Below, in pieces: positions 1-16,395 of a stretch of DNA of 64,000 nucleotides. This DNA is from Tetrahymena thermophila SB210 (lineage: Eukaryota; Ciliophora; Oligohymenophorea; Hymenostomatida; Tetrahymenidae), in assembly GCF_000189635.1 (NCBI RefSeq), contig NW_002476157.1, positions 310,001-374,000 on the forward strand. The letters run 5' to 3'. The position numbers and the translations under genes were made by a program. Below the pieces are notes generated by a model that saw only the letters and a program-made list of their open reading frames with translations, searched no databases and was not told where the DNA came from. Numbering within the stretch: position 1 is the stretch's first letter; every line of letters begins with the position of its first letter.

Positions 1-3000
1 ATCATCATGATTATTATCAATTGGGGAGTCATAAAAATTAGGATTTTACAAAATCTTCATTAATTACTCTTTATTTAAAAAATTTTTTGTTTTTAAAATA
101 AGGATTAATTTTTATTGAGAAAAATTTATTTACTGCTTGAAGAAGGCCTATTAATTTTTAAATTGGTTTCAATATTCTAACCTGTATTTAATCCTCCAAT
201 CTAGTTATGAGTGTACATATTTTGGTCAATTTATTCTAATGATCCTAAATTTAATTCTATTTAAAATTAAAATATAAACGTTATTAATTAAATCTAAAGC
301 TTACTTGGCCTTATTTTTACTTGTTCCATCTCTTAACTGGCTTTTTATGAACTCTTATCATTCAAAATATCACTTTTAATTAATTAATTTTTAGACTCAT
401 AATTTTCAATCTTTAAATCATTTGATTCATGTTTTTATTTTTGTTCTTTTTCAGCTTTTGGCTTGATAAAAGTAAATTTAACATGAATCCTACATTTATT
501 CCATAAATTTTTGATTCTTTCTTTGGGAACTTAAGGCAACTATAAATAAAAAATTGATTAATAAATATCTTATCAAATATGCTTGCTTACATTCAAATAT
601 TTTGCTATTTTCGGATAACGAATTGAGAATTTTACTATTTTATCTCCTATTTTAGCTTCAAATTATTAAGTGTAACCAGAAATTAAAATTCTTATAAGCT
701 ATGCAATTATAATTGTGTTTATTACAACCATAATAATATAGCCGAACCAAATTAAATAGGAAAACGGATTATCCAAGATGAACATAGAAATAATAATTGA
801 TGCAATTACTGTTAAATTCAATTAAAAATCTAGATCATTAAATCTTTTTTCCAAATAAGGCTAATAGTGTTGTTACAGTCTTAAGTAAACAACAAGTACT
901 AGTATAACAAGCACTCCCTTAACAGTATTATAGCTATCGTAAATATTGATAAAAAAAGTAATAAAAGTTTTTTGATAAACTTTAACTAATTCCCAAAAGT
1001 AAGAAGTCTTTTTATACTCAGTATATAAAAACCCAAATCTGTATTACATATTAATTTTATCCAACTAATTTATTATTTAAACTCAATATTATATCTATCT
1101 TCATACTTTTAATAAATTACCTAATATCTTCCGTCATACATTTTTTTTAAAAAGAAAATAGGTATCAAAAATACCCACAGAATCAGGGTTGGTAATATCA
1201 AGAGAAGCATATATGCTATATGTTAGGATGTATAGCACAGTTCAGAAACATTTGCTTTAATATATTAAAGTCCTGATATTTATCTATTTTGTTTATGAAA
1301 TATTTTATTTGAAAGTCAATCAAATTATCATTAAAAAAAATAAATCAAATTTTGCTGAAACCTTAAAGAATAAATAAATTTCATAAAACTATTTTTTCTT
1401 ACTTTTTTTAAACATTTATTAAAAAATTACCTGCATGATATTGTCTAAATGTTTTATTTAACTATTGAAGGCTACATAGAGATATATATGTAGATGAATG
1501 CTATCCAAGCAATAACAGCTCTACTTTATATCTTTTTGACTTTTTAATATAAATAATGTCCTATTAAGTAAGTAGTAACATAAAAAAATGGCATTAATTA
1601 TGACCACATCAATCTAAAATATGTCATTGGTATTTTCCCAGATATCTTATATAGACCACAGTCCATGCTAAAACTCATTTGTTATACTGGATCTCCCACA
1701 TTTACTGTAATATCGCTTATACCTGGAGGTAATTATAAATTAAAAGTAGTAATAACTACTATCAATTGAAGATACGTTGTAAATAGCTTGATTATGATTC
1801 CTACAGATTCTGTACTTACTTTAGCACTTTTTTAAATCAGACCAATTTTTTAAAAGTAGAATGTTATTATGTAGGAGTCCAAAAGAGCTTTAGTACTTTT
1901 AACAGAGAAGAAAATTGCTATTAAAGTGTAGAGAGTTAACCCTACCATTTTTAATGTATTATTTGATGTATCTTTACATTTTCCACAAGAATATTAACCG
2001 CTATTAGAGTAGCTTTCTAACCAAAATCTAGCACTTATATCACAAACTTCACAAAGAGCCCCAATATGTCCCTCAGAGCATAGCTAATCACCTACTCCTT
2101 TACCGCCTGCACAATTAGAAAATTAATTAGAGCATGGTTCTATATTATCATTATCTGCTGATGGACGCCAATATCCTGATTATAATTTAAGTACACTTCC
2201 TCCAGGACAACTACTTACACCTATTTTAGGGCAATCTTGGCAAGATGTTGAATTCTATACTATACTGTATGTTCCATTTGCACAATGGAAGCACTAACCA
2301 GTTGCAGCGAGGAAGGCTTCGCCAATAGTGCAGTATCTAGTGTTAAAAATTAATGGAAGATTGTAATTAGTATTTATTGAAACTAATGCTCCTGTATTAT
2401 CGAATGTAGGGATTTTAATAATGGAAGACTATAGTTTCGCAAGTAACTAAGACTGAGGTTGCTACTAAAATTAAACTTGATTCATATAAAATCCACCAAT
2501 TAACGAATCATAATTGACTGTAGTTGTTCCAGAAATTTTAGCAGTAGATGGAATTTAAGAATCAGATTAATAGTTTAGAGATACTGTCAAAGTTGCAGTT
2601 ATCCCAGAATCTAATTTTTAAATTGTTCCGTCTTATCCAGTAAGATACACAAAAAGTTCCTGATCAGTTGATACTCCAGGAGACCATTAATTAAAAATAA
2701 CTGCTCCTTATTATGAATTATATGGTATATATTTTCTATTTTAATATACCTTCAATCCTGTAGGATAACTAGTGATATCACTTCCTGATTGCATCGCTGT
2801 ATTTCCACTTACTGTAGATCCAAGCATCAGCTAAGGGAAAGCTATTTAAAAATAATTTATTTAATAACTTAACTTCTATAATATTAATAAAGAAAAATTT
2901 ACTTCCAATGACTTTGATACCTCCTCCAACTTAAGCTGAATTTTAGCTAATAGAAGATTATTACAATATAAATGTATTTGGGTTAGAATCAGAAGTAAGA

Positions 3001-6000
3001 AAGTATATTCCTCCTCCTTAAGTTGCTGTATTTTTATTCAATTAGACAGATGAAAGCAAAAGATTATTGTATGATATGTATATTCCTCCACCTAGAGTTG
3101 CGCTATTACCTTAAAATGTTAAAGTACTAATTGTAATTTACGCGCCTGCAGGGCTCTATTAAGCTCCTAACATTCTTAAAGAAGGAGCAGAATTTCCTCC
3201 AATAAACAAAGAGCCTTAGTTTGAATTATTATTTTTAAAACTACCACCTGTTAATGTAATAGATTTAGAGGTAGATTGAATTCCAAGAATACCTTAAGTG
3301 CATTTAGTACATACTACTTTTTCGATATCTGCAGATACTATTGAGAGACTGTTAGAGGGACTTTCTATCAAAAAGAAATTGTTAAATGATGTCAACGCGT
3401 AGTTTGTTAAAAAATGTAATTGACCATTTTCTAAGCAATCACTACATTCATTCATATTTAATACAGTTAATTAGTTTAATGAGGTTATTCCTAATTTATA
3501 AAAATAAACTAAAGGAGTAAACCTAAAATTGGAATTCAATATCTTATTATTATTAAATTACAACATCCCTCCTGTTACATAAAGGAGGCCTTGTAAATAA
3601 TCAACTTGATCAAAAGTATTTGATTCAAAATCTATGGCTCCTCCTTAAATATAGATAATATAGAACTATTAAATAGACTATAATATATCTGTATTTGCTT
3701 CTTAGAAAAATTAATATTGACCAATCATATCAGAGATCTTTAAATTAGAAGAGTATTTATTGTCTATGAAAGACAAAGTTTGACTTATCTTATTGAATTT
3801 TACTAATTAATTATTAATTAAAAATTGTTAAATAAAATAAATTTATTATTAATAAAAATAACAAGAAAAAAATAACTTTAAATATTTGTTTCAAAGCTTA
3901 AATCAATAATCTCAAATATTTAAAAAGTATTCTAAAATAATTAATTTACCATTGAATATACTGCCTGTTGGTGCAAAAACATTAGAAATAATATTGCTTT
4001 TAAAATTTATTATGCAAATTGTTTAACCACAAGTTAGATCTAGAATTGCTCCTTTTTTGTAAGAAAAGATGCTATCAAATGTGCACTCAGAAACAGTTAA
4101 AGTTAACGAGGTAGTCCCATCTATTGATATAGCTCCTCCTATACCAGTTCCTTAATCATTAAAAGATGTTGCTAAATTCTAAAATATACTTTTTATTATA
4201 ACCACTTTTGCTGTTGTTGAGAATGTTTTCAAGTAAATAGCTCCACCTTAATCAGATATAGAATTTGTAAATTTAGAAGATAAAATTGTCATATTTTTAG
4301 TTATTATATTTAGAAAACCTCCTTGATAACCAAATTAATTATATTTTGATCCTGAATTAGCTGTATCATATACAGAAGACTCAGTTGCAAAATTAATACC
4401 GTTAAAAAGAATGCCATTTTAAATTTGAAGATTTGAGTTGCAGTTTTTTAAGGTAAGTCTAACTAATATTAGAGATGAAGGATTTGAATCTTAGTTTATG
4501 AATGCAGATGAAGACTTAAATAGTGTATCTTATTGAGTCACTATTTAAATATTATTAGCATTAACATCTACAAGTAAATTTCGATATTAAATGTTAGTGT
4601 TAAAATAGAATACTGAAGATACTACATTCGAATCTTAAACAATCGTTGAAATACTGTCGAAAGTTAAAGTATTAAATGCAACATTTGTATTAGTACCTTT
4701 AATATCAAACTGGTCATATTAATTAGCATTTTATGAAATGAAATATGGGATTGTACCAGAAAGTTTTTCTGAAGGGAAAATAGGATCTCTTTAATCATGA
4801 ATAAAATAGAAAAATGCCTAATTAATTAAATTTATATGTTATCAATTTTCTCATTAAAAATTAAATAAGGAGAATCTATTATTCTTTAATTTAAAACTAA
4901 TTAATTTTTACATTCAAAAGTGTTATTTAATATTTTCTAAAAATTATTTTTTAAAATGTATTACTCTATCAACTGTGCATAAATTTTGAAAGGAGTAGTT
5001 TTCCATATAGAGTTAAGACCTTAGATTTTTTATAGATAGAATTTAGCCATGATACTAGTTTAGTTAAGTTGACGATACTAAATTTTAGCAAATTTGTGGA
5101 AATTAAGCACTTTTAATGCTACCTTAAGATAGAGTTATCTAATCTGAGTATCCTGCATATATAAAGCTAAGGCCTAATGTGTCTGAGATAGTAACTTAAC
5201 TAAATGTCACCAACCTAATAGAAGAGAAATAAAACAAAAAGTTTTGAGGAGTGTCTCCAGAACAACCTATTTTATCAAGTTTAATAAAAAATATTAAATT
5301 GTTTGAAATTATACTTTTTTTTGTAAATTTACTTAATATTTTTAAATTGGATACTACTACTTCTCCTCTTACTTAATAGACATTTTAGTAGCTTGCCAAA
5401 TTCATAATAAATCCATTGGTTGCTTAAAATGTAATTTATTAAACACTTAGTTAATCTAAAGTTATGCTTGGAGCTGCTTTTGCTTAGCTTTAAGTTGGAA
5501 ATTAGAAAAGTGTAATGTTTGAAGCATATATGGTTTAAACAGGTACCTAATTAGTCAAGGAATTTAATAAATTCATTTTAGTAATAGTTCCTATATTTGT
5601 AGTGATTAAGGCAGTTTTTTATTTGTATTAAAGATTAGACACTAAATTTAAAGTAAGAGAAGTTACTTTAAATGTAAGCAAATTATATGCGTTCAAAAAA
5701 GTGCTTGATAAGAATTAAGTACTGTCAAATAATATATTTGTTAATGCTAATGAATGCTAAGATTAAGCAAAATTATGACCAGGAAGCTAATTAATAAAAT
5801 TCATATTTGTTAAAACACTCATACCTATTGTAACATCACTAATATGGATAGTAGTTGTGTTAAAATAGAGCTATATAAAATCAACATTAGAAAACTAGCA
5901 TTAATTTATAATTAATTTATTAATATTCATCATAAATATGGAAGTTTAATAGGCTAATGCTACATTAAATTTAAATAGGTTGATTGATTTCTAGTAAATA

Positions 6001-9000
6001 AAATTTTATACTAAAACATTCTTTAGCTGAATATAATTCATATTGTACGTATCAATCACAGGACAAAATATTGTTTTGGCTGAATTTAAAAGTGTTTATT
6101 GTTTATTAATATCATAACCGCTAACGAAATTTATATCAGTCAAAAATAGTTAACTAGAAAATTAGTTATTTGAAAAATCAAGAAGCATATTTTTTAAAGG
6201 GACAGTAGGTTTAAGTGAGTACATGGGAAGAAAATTGATATTCTCAAAATTAAAGTAGTTCCAACCTGAAAAACTGAATTGAGTTATAAATAAATCTAAA
6301 GGATCTTAGCCTATTTACCCAGTATTAGGGTTAAGTGTCTTGAAAGTGAGTGATAAAATGTTAATGTTAGCTATGTGCTATGCAATTTGCAAAGAAAAGG
6401 TAACATCATTTTGAAATAAACAGGTGTTTCCAGTTTTAGTAATTTTATCATTTGTAGTATATTATTATTCATAAGGTATAAATAGCAATTCAAATTCTAT
6501 GTTAGATACGTTTTCTTCGTTTAGAGCAAGATATAGTTATCTATGATAAATAATTTATTTCAAATTAAAAAATATCAAGAAAAAGCAAATGATTTTTGAA
6601 AAATTTTTTATAATTTGTTATTAATTAAAATTTTTAATTTTTTTGAGATTATGGTAGTTTTGATGATTTTTTTCTTTCAGTATGAATTATAAAAACCCTT
6701 AAAGCTGCTCTTATAATTAGTTTTTTAAATTTTTTTGAAAATTAAATTATAATAATTTTTATATTTATTGAGGAAAATAAAATTATTCTAAATCAATGTA
6801 TTAAATCTTACAGGTTACTTTAGTCAACATTGGCAAAATCTTAAAAATTAATTGACAAAGTTGTGGAAGGATTCCAAGCATCTAAAAATACAACATTTAC
6901 TCCAGTAAAAATGTGACTAAGATCTTAATTACCTGAAGCTCTATTTTTAAAATAGTTATTTTAATCATTTCCTAAGTTTAAATCATCGGCTGATATATTA
7001 GGTCTACACTCTATAAGCTATTATATTTTTAATATTCTAGTGCAGGATGGATCAGTCTTTAAACATGGTGTGCATTAGTTGATATTTGGATCGTAATTCA
7101 TTATGTAATCACTTCTTTTAGTGCAATCAAGATGATACCCTTAATATTATTATGATGGATCTTAAAAGTCATCACAAATATCATCAATTGTTCTGCATTT
7201 TATACATTAATTAGCATATTTTTGTAAATCATAAGTATAGACTGCGTTAAAATATGGGTTAATCAAATTCATTTAAGTTGTAGTTCTTTGTTAACACATA
7301 CCACAATATCTTTAACATAAAATGCACTGAGTAGAGTCTGATGATAATGATTAAGATAAATTCCAATCAACGCTTTAGACATTGCCACAAGCTACACACT
7401 TAGAACTAAATGTGGATGGGTTTTAAATGCATGCGTTATATGTCAATTCTGAATAACAGCTAAATCAAATAATTTTTTTAATTAAATTTTATTACGAAAT
7501 TTATATTTTTTAAAGATAAAATTACCCATAAAAACAAGCTACTCGACAAAATCCATAAACATTTGTTGAACCACACTAAGTGCATAATGGAATTTATGGT
7601 AAATTTTATTAAATTTCTATTTAAGCTGTCTTAGCTAAAATTAATTATAAAATTATTTTCATATTTTCATATTAACTAACTATAAAAAAATTACCTGCAT
7701 TTAAATTTTATTGAGATGTAATTAAGTAGTATGTATAGTTAAATCCTGTCGGCGAGATCAAGCTACATCTAGAGCAAGTAGATTGTGTCTAAAAATTCAT
7801 CGTATTTTGACCTACTAAACCACTAGAACAAGAGACACAACCTCTGGCTGCAGAAGCAGTAAACCCTTTTTATTTACATTTATATATTTATAATAAATAA
7901 TAATATATTTAGAAATGATAAAATTCCAATCAAGCCCTTACATAATTAATATCGATAAAATAAAAAAATTTATAATTATTACCTTATTAACATCTAATAC
8001 AAGATACTGCTTAGGGAACATTATTTATAGTAATATAATAAAAACTAGTACAAAACGGAACATTCATTAGAGTAGGTGTCTGATCGCATATCCTTTTATA
8101 TTTATATCAATATTTTTACTCATTTAAATAATTTTTATTTTGATATTACCTATTTTATGGTGCTTTGCTCACATCATACCCATAACCATTTAAGCACTCT
8201 ACACATTAAAAGTATGTTGCATCTAAGCTTGCACCTGCTTATAGAACTTTAAATTAATTCCACTTTCCGCAGTTTGGGTCTTTAGTTTATAAAAATGCTA
8301 GACCTGTTCTACAAGTTCCATCTAACATAAGTGCTGCTGAATTTAAGCTATAAATACAAAAAGCACATTTTAAAATGAGGTTATCTTGAGTACTTTTATA
8401 GATAAAGTTTTGCTATAAGGTATAACTGCTATCAGTACCAGAAGAGGAACCATAATAGCATTGCTCGCAGTTTGGATCACTACAAATTTCACATTGGCCA
8501 TTGTAATTTATGAAGTAAGGGTCAGAGCAAAATAAGCAATATTTTCCATAATTTGATATATCAGACTAGTCTACTATAAATGGGTTACTAGAATGATCTA
8601 AAACCTACCCTAAATCTGTAGATGCATATCTACAACTTATGCAATTATTTATTGAAGAGCAGTTTTCACAATTTGTTAAATCTAAACTAGGGATAAAATA
8701 AATCCTGTTTTATAAAAATGCGTTTGAGTAAAATAATAGAGTGTATTTATTTTGTAAATTAAGTCAATCAATGTAAATTAAAATCGCTCAAATCATTTAC
8801 ATTTTAACTTATAAAAAATTGTAAAATGAATATCTATTTAAATAATCTTTGCAAATAATTGAATTAATAAATAAACTCAGGTTATTTTTTAATTAAAATA
8901 TGATGCATTTTTATTAATAAATAATAGTAATGCTTTTTTTCTCTTTAATACATTCAAGGTTCTTTCATATTTTTAAATAAAAATTCAAGTTAAATAAAAT

Positions 9001-10099
9001 TACGGATTTTAAGAGCATTAAGAACATCTCATAACGAATCCAGCTGCTTGCAAGCTATTGACATCTTGAAAATTTCCAGATTAGTAAGAGTTTGTTATAA
9101 AATTAATTCCTTAAGAATTTTGAAAATAGCAACTATTACAATTTGCTATATAAGCTGTACACTACACACATTAAAATTATGCTCCTAATGTATATCCGAT
9201 TGAACAAACAGAACATTAAGTACTTGATGCACATTAATCACAATTAGCAGGGCATTAATCACAATTACCAGTGTTCCAATTAAAAGCAAATCCAGTTCTA
9301 CATATTACAGCTGTTTATGATTAATCTACTGGGTTTTAAGTATATATGCTATAACAATTCAGACCAAAAATTTAATTTTGTAATTCATACCCACACCACT
9401 TATCACCACCAGGAAACTCAACAACTTGTATATTCTAGCTTCCTATTTAATCATTAGTATAAACTTAATATAGATACTAGGTTGAAGAATCTGAAACATT
9501 CAAATATCTTAACACTTTTTGATCTTAAATTTCTTATATTCTTGTGAATTTATAACTACATCTTTTGGTATTTTACCTATAATAATCAAATAGATAAATA
9601 TGCAGTCAGTCTAAAATAAGTTTATTACCAAGTTAAAGGATTCATTACACAATCAGCGCAGGGAATATTATTCTAAATATCATTAGGATTAAACATAGGA
9701 CTTATTTTTTTTAAAAGTAAACTAACTTAATACTTTTTATGAAAATAAAATAAGTAAAACTTAAATACCATTAAACACAATATAAATTATTGTTAAACAC
9801 AGGAGACCATTAAAAGAATCCAAATTTACAGCTTATACAAGTATTTTAATCATTACATGCTCCACAACTTTCAGGGCAAGTTAGAAAAGAATTTTAACCA
9901 AAGTCAAAATATTGATTTGTTAAGGCAATCGATAATCTTAAAAATAAATAATTTAATAAAACAAACAAATATTTTATAAAAATTACCCATCAATGTCTAT
10001 ATTGTAGCCTGGTATAAATGTATCTATATTAGTAGATAAAACTAATTTTAATAAAAAGTATATGTTTATTATTAACATATTTAGTTTCTTTTATAGCAT
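1..10099 (-). CDS. Giant Cys-rich / beta-helix / multi-TM surface protein (3' end beyond window)
   Basis: I read this as one long spliced gene, transcribed leftward and leaving the window at base 1. The start ATG at 10099 (or in-frame at 10078) opens a hydrophobic signal peptide. The N-terminal half (about 10000-6800) is Cys-rich with CPESCGAC and CxxC spacing, typical of ciliate furin/EGF-like extracellular repeats. A further Cys module sits near 2240-2340 (GTYS...C..CP). The centre, about 6500-2400, carries repeated FxGN...GGGIY units (for example TLGGGIYI near 3090), suggesting a right-handed beta-helix. The C-terminal part, about 1800-600, holds several transmembrane helices and the motif YRFGFLYTEYKKTSYFWE. 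Many introns are visible, for example 9986 donor, 6812-6540 and 133-69. Splicing the last one keeps the frame open to the window edge. The family is common in ciliates but its function is unknown; an intron near 1430-1270 is unresolved. One gene rather than two is supported by frame continuity across 6540-6812. Confidence 0.8.
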
Positions 10100-11745
10100 T
10101 TCTTATTTTTTTATCTTTCTTTTTTTTCTTCTTAATTAATTATTTATACAATCTGTAATGAAATAATATAGACAGTTTTTAAGTATATTTATTGTTTTTA
10201 AACTAATAGTAAATTTTGGATAATAATTACTTCGAATCTAGAAAATTGTTTTTATTTGAGCCTCAAATTATTTGTAAAGATAATTTATAGGCCATTTTTT
10301 AAATATGAAACTAAATAGTTTAATATTTTTCAGAAAAAATTTATTTTGTTGTTGATAATTAGGCTTATTTAATAAAAAGAGCCAATGTTTTTTATTAAAG
10401 CCTTAAATTATTATTAAATAGTCTGTTTTCAATAATAGAAAATCTTCATTTTATACTGATTTTAAAGTGTAAATTGTTTGAATAAGATTTAAAATAAATA
10501 CAAGTTATTTTCTTATTATCATCATTAGTTCTTTAAAATTTCTAAAAATTATATGCACACACTTAGATGTATCGAATTATAAAATTATCTATTTTTATTT
10601 AACTTTCTATAATACATTTCTTTATTAATTAAGATAAGTATTAACGTATCATTTATTAATGTGAAATAGAATATTTTTAAAGATTTTTGAACTAATTATT
10701 TCATTTCTGATAATTAGGTAAGAACCATCAACATTTTTTTTACAGCCTTAAATTATTTTTAAATTGTTAATTTCTAAGTAAATTGTTACATTTTAATTAT
10801 AAACAGCTTTTAAAATTTAATTTACTTGTGCAATACCTTTAATAATCACTAATACTTTTATTCCAACTATAATAATTATTAGTTTTTTGATTCATTTTTT
10901 AAATTTTGAAAATGATCTGATCATAACTTTATTGTAAAATTTTCTTAAAAATATTTTAAATTTTAATTATCTGAAAATTATTTTTTATATTTTGGAAATA
11001 TTTGTTGCTTTTTTTTATTTATTGTAAAAACTTCATTTTTAATATTTCTTTTTTTAACTATAAATACCAAACTTAAGCTTTTATTTCAATTTTCCAGTTT
11101 TTAAAATATGAAGAGTTGGAGTTCTTAATTTATGAGGTTTAGCAGTATCTGAGAATATTACATTTTTTTTGCTAAATATAAAAAAATACACAATATATAA
11201 TTAAAATAATTTATTTAGTTCCTTTTAAAGAATTTAAAAATATTCTGAAAATATAAATAAGTTTATATTATTTTTTTAAATTACAATTATAAACTCTACC
11301 TAAATAGGTAATAAGCATATTTGCAAATATATATTGAAAAATGCAATAAATAAAAATATCTTATCTATATATCTATCTATCTATCTATCTATCTATCAAG
11401 CAAAGCATGTTTTATTTTAACTTGAGAGAGGAATTATTAAAATTAGAATAATTTCTCGCATACTTTCTTTATTTTTGTTTATTTTTTAAAAATATATTTT
11501 TATTTTTATTTTTATTTGTTAAGTTTTAATAATTATTTTGATTTAATAATGAAATAAATATTTTATATTTAAAAATTTTAGTTTTATTTAAGAACGCACC
11601 AGTTATGAATTGAATTTTGATGAAATATTTAACAAACAAAATAATTGATTGAAAATTTAACATTTGCTAAGTATTTTACAAATTATATATAATGAATTGC
11701 TACTTTAAAATATATTTTTTTTCATAGTATTTAAAATAATTGTTT
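10100..11745. other. Intergenic, AT-rich
   Basis: About 1.6 kb of very AT-rich DNA between the start of the giant surface-protein gene and the 3' end of the zinc-finger gene. It should hold the promoter of the former near 10100-10400. Apart from a TCTA microsatellite I see no gene or RNA. Confidence 0.6.
11362..11397. repeat. TCTA/ATCT tetranucleotide microsatellite
   Basis: Direct reading shows about eight uninterrupted copies of a TATC/TCTA unit in intergenic DNA. It is a simple sequence repeat, likely length-polymorphic. Confidence 0.9.
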
Positions 11746-13556
<1,811 letters not shown>

Positions 13557-14130
13557 AATAAGAATTTTTATTTCACAATAAATCTATTGATTTATTTTTC
13601 TAAAATATAGATAGCATCATCATTCAAATACAAAACCTATATACAAACTTGCATGAATGTACACACACCTACCTGCATATATATTTGTATTTAATAATAA
13701 AAATGATATTAAATTTTATAAATGTCAATGTATTAAATAATTAATATGGTTTTTACTAAAAACGATTAATTGTAATTTATTTAGATTCTAAATTATTTAA
13801 AATTTATAATTTCCTATCTAATATTTTTTTATAATAAATGCATTATGGTCAAATATCAAAATTTAAGAAAATAAGAAAATTTGTTTTATAAAAAAAATAA
13901 ATTTAAAATAAATTAATAATTTTTTTTCACTTCAAATAACAATTGCTCATTTATTTATATTTTGATCACATAAGTATTCTTTTTGAAAAAAAAATTATCT
14001 CTTTTATAAATTTTATTTATTTAAAATCGCAAAATATAATTACTATTATTATTAATGTAATTCTATTATATCTTTGATTAATGTTGAATAAGTTGATCAA
14101 CCTCGAAAAAATTAATTGGCAAGAAAATTA
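13557..14130. promoter_or_regulatory. Divergent promoter region
   Basis: This 570-bp AT-rich spacer lies between the minus-strand zinc-finger gene and the plus-strand gene starting at 14131, so it must contain both promoters. No specific element could be recognised. Confidence 0.4.
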
Positions 14131-15747
14131 ATGAGTAAAAAACAACCTGCACAATTTTAGAAAACTAATTTTAAAATTTTGTTAATTAATTAAATAGTAT
14201 TAAATACTAGTAAAGCTATGACAGAAGATTAAACTAAATTTCATAATGTTAATACAATAAAAGCAGATGGATTGCTTAACTAGAATTAATATTAAGCCAG
14301 AAACTGCTTGATAGATAAAAGACCTAGCCGCATTTAATTACTACCATAGCTTAATAACTCAATCCACCGTAGGGCTTCAGCTTTTATAACTCCTTAAGAA
14401 CTGCTGCTTAATAAATAAGCTAAAAAGCTTTTTGATATTGGATAAGGCGGTATATCTTTACCTGGATTAAGCTATATTAGCACGAAAATTCACTCTCCTT
14501 CACAGAGAATGGAGAGTTCTAAAATTATTGCCTAAAAAATATCAAGTTAAAAACCTTTAAACGAATCAAGCTAAGAATTTTTAAATAAATAATTTCCTTT
14601 TTTTGAGGTTACTAATGTGAAAGAATTAGATAATAAGATAGACTTCTTTTCATAGCATGAGGCAGAAAGAGGTTTAAAAAGCGATTAAGAAAAATAAAAG
14701 AATATGATGAAAATAAATTTCTCTAATAAAAGAAAAAGAGACAGCATAGTTTTAGATTTAATTTAACTACAAAACAAAAATACGTTTGTTCAACCTCAGT
14801 TTATGCAGGAAAGGGGAACAATGTGCATTACAGAGTTGTGGCCTGAGAGTATGAAAAAAGAACTAGTTAAATCTCATTAATTTAGCCAAAAAAAAATCTA
14901 AAATGCATAAAATCTAAGATTAAACAACTCTGATAAGAGCTTTATGTCAGTATTTAGACCTGAAAAATAGAGATAGCAGGTGGACATCTAGTAAAATCAA
15001 AGAGATGAAAATAGTTAAATGGTTCTCTCTAAATTTTCTGAAAAAAACGTTATTGAAGTTTTTGGTTTAATGAATGAAAACAGAAATAACAAAATTCTTC
15101 TTAAACAAAGGTCTTTTACGTAATACAAACATTTCTTTAAATTTTTAATCTTCAAATATATTCTTTGAAATTGATTTTTTTATTATTATCTTACTCCTTT
15201 TTAATATCGAATAATGCATTTACAAAATAGATAGAATTAGTCACTATAATCACCAAAATCAAGATAGCAGACAGCTATATAAGAAGATGATGAAATTCAT
15301 GAAAATACTTCAAGCCATTCTTTTTATGGTAGACAAGTGCAATAAACAAATCCAAAAAATAAATTTATTTTTTCATCTACTCCTAAATTTAACAATAAAT
15401 CTACTAATTTTGAGATAAATAAAAGTTCTAGTAAATTAAATTCTAAAGTCAATTTAGCAAACAGCAAATTCTTTACTTCAACTCCTAAAAAACATAATTA
15501 CTCAAATTACTCAAATTTGTCTTAATTTAAAAATATCCAAAACATAGATCTCAACTACAACAACAATAGTATGTAGCAATAACAAAAACAGCATCAAGAT
15601 ATACTTGAATCTAATAACAAATTTGATTTCCTAAAGAGCTAATGTGAATAAGAACTAGAACATAATTTAGATTTAGAAAAATCAATTAATAGTAACCTTA
15701 AAGACATAAGTACAAAGCTATAAGGTCTTCTCTAAAAGCTTAAATGA
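14131..15747 (+). CDS. Gln/Asn/Ser-rich hypothetical protein
   Basis: This is a two-exon gene: 14131-15119 and 15231-15747, with a 111-bp GTAATAC...AATAG intron. Spliced length is exactly 502 codons (501 aa). The ATG is the first in frame and the stop is TGA at 15745. The protein is polar, rich in Asn, Ser, Gln and Lys, with scattered charged stretches (SNKRKRDSIVL is a possible nuclear-localisation signal). A C-terminal segment of about 60 residues (QCEQELEHNLDLEKSI onward) looks helical and coiled-coil prone. No catalytic motif or known domain is recognised, and there is no signal peptide or membrane segment. It is transcribed divergently from the YY1-like gene. Low-complexity proteins of this kind are frequent in Tetrahymena, and function cannot be assigned. 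Confidence 0.75.
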
Positions 15748-16395
15748 AATATAAAAAATAGTTTAAATCCCATATTAAAATTGAAGTCTTTCAACACTAG
15801 AATATTTTTTTTATTATAATTATTAATTTTCATATTTTGATTTATCAATTTTATACTATTTGTAGATAATTAACAAAATAAAAATATTGTATAAAAATAT
15901 TAAATTGATTAAGAATAAACCAATACATTTTGTATGATATTAAATAAATATTCTTTAAAAAATAATTAAAAGACTAAACCATTAATAAAATATGTTAAAT
16001 ATATCAAGTATGTAATTTTATTATAGCAAAGACCTTATTTCGAAATTAATTAATAATTAATATTTAATAAATGGTGAAATATTTAAAGATAGATTACCTA
16101 CAAATAATTAGTTTTGCATTTTTTTATATCCATTCATGTGTTAGCTTATAGGTAGTTAGGATAATTTAAGAAATAAGATAGACCAACAAAAATTTACTTG
16201 AATCCATTAACAAAAAGAATTATGCATGATATTTATTAATTAAGTGTTACAGCACTAAAAATAAATAATAACAAATATTAATAAATCGTTTGTATAATAA
16301 TAAAAATAATAAGAAGGGTTTGATATCTTTCACAAATACCTAATTAATAAAATATTTACTATTAAGCAAATAAAAATTAAATAAATTAGCATTTT
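15748..16395. other. Intergenic, AT-rich
   Basis: This is a 650-bp spacer between two tandem plus-strand genes. It should hold the 3' UTR of the first and the promoter of the second. No other structure was recognised. Confidence 0.5.

Noticed and set aside
1-10099. Reading the first 10 kb as non-coding because no long standard-code ORF exists
   Set aside because: Under the ciliate code the minus strand is open over long exons with conserved Cys spacing, repeats and transmembrane segments.
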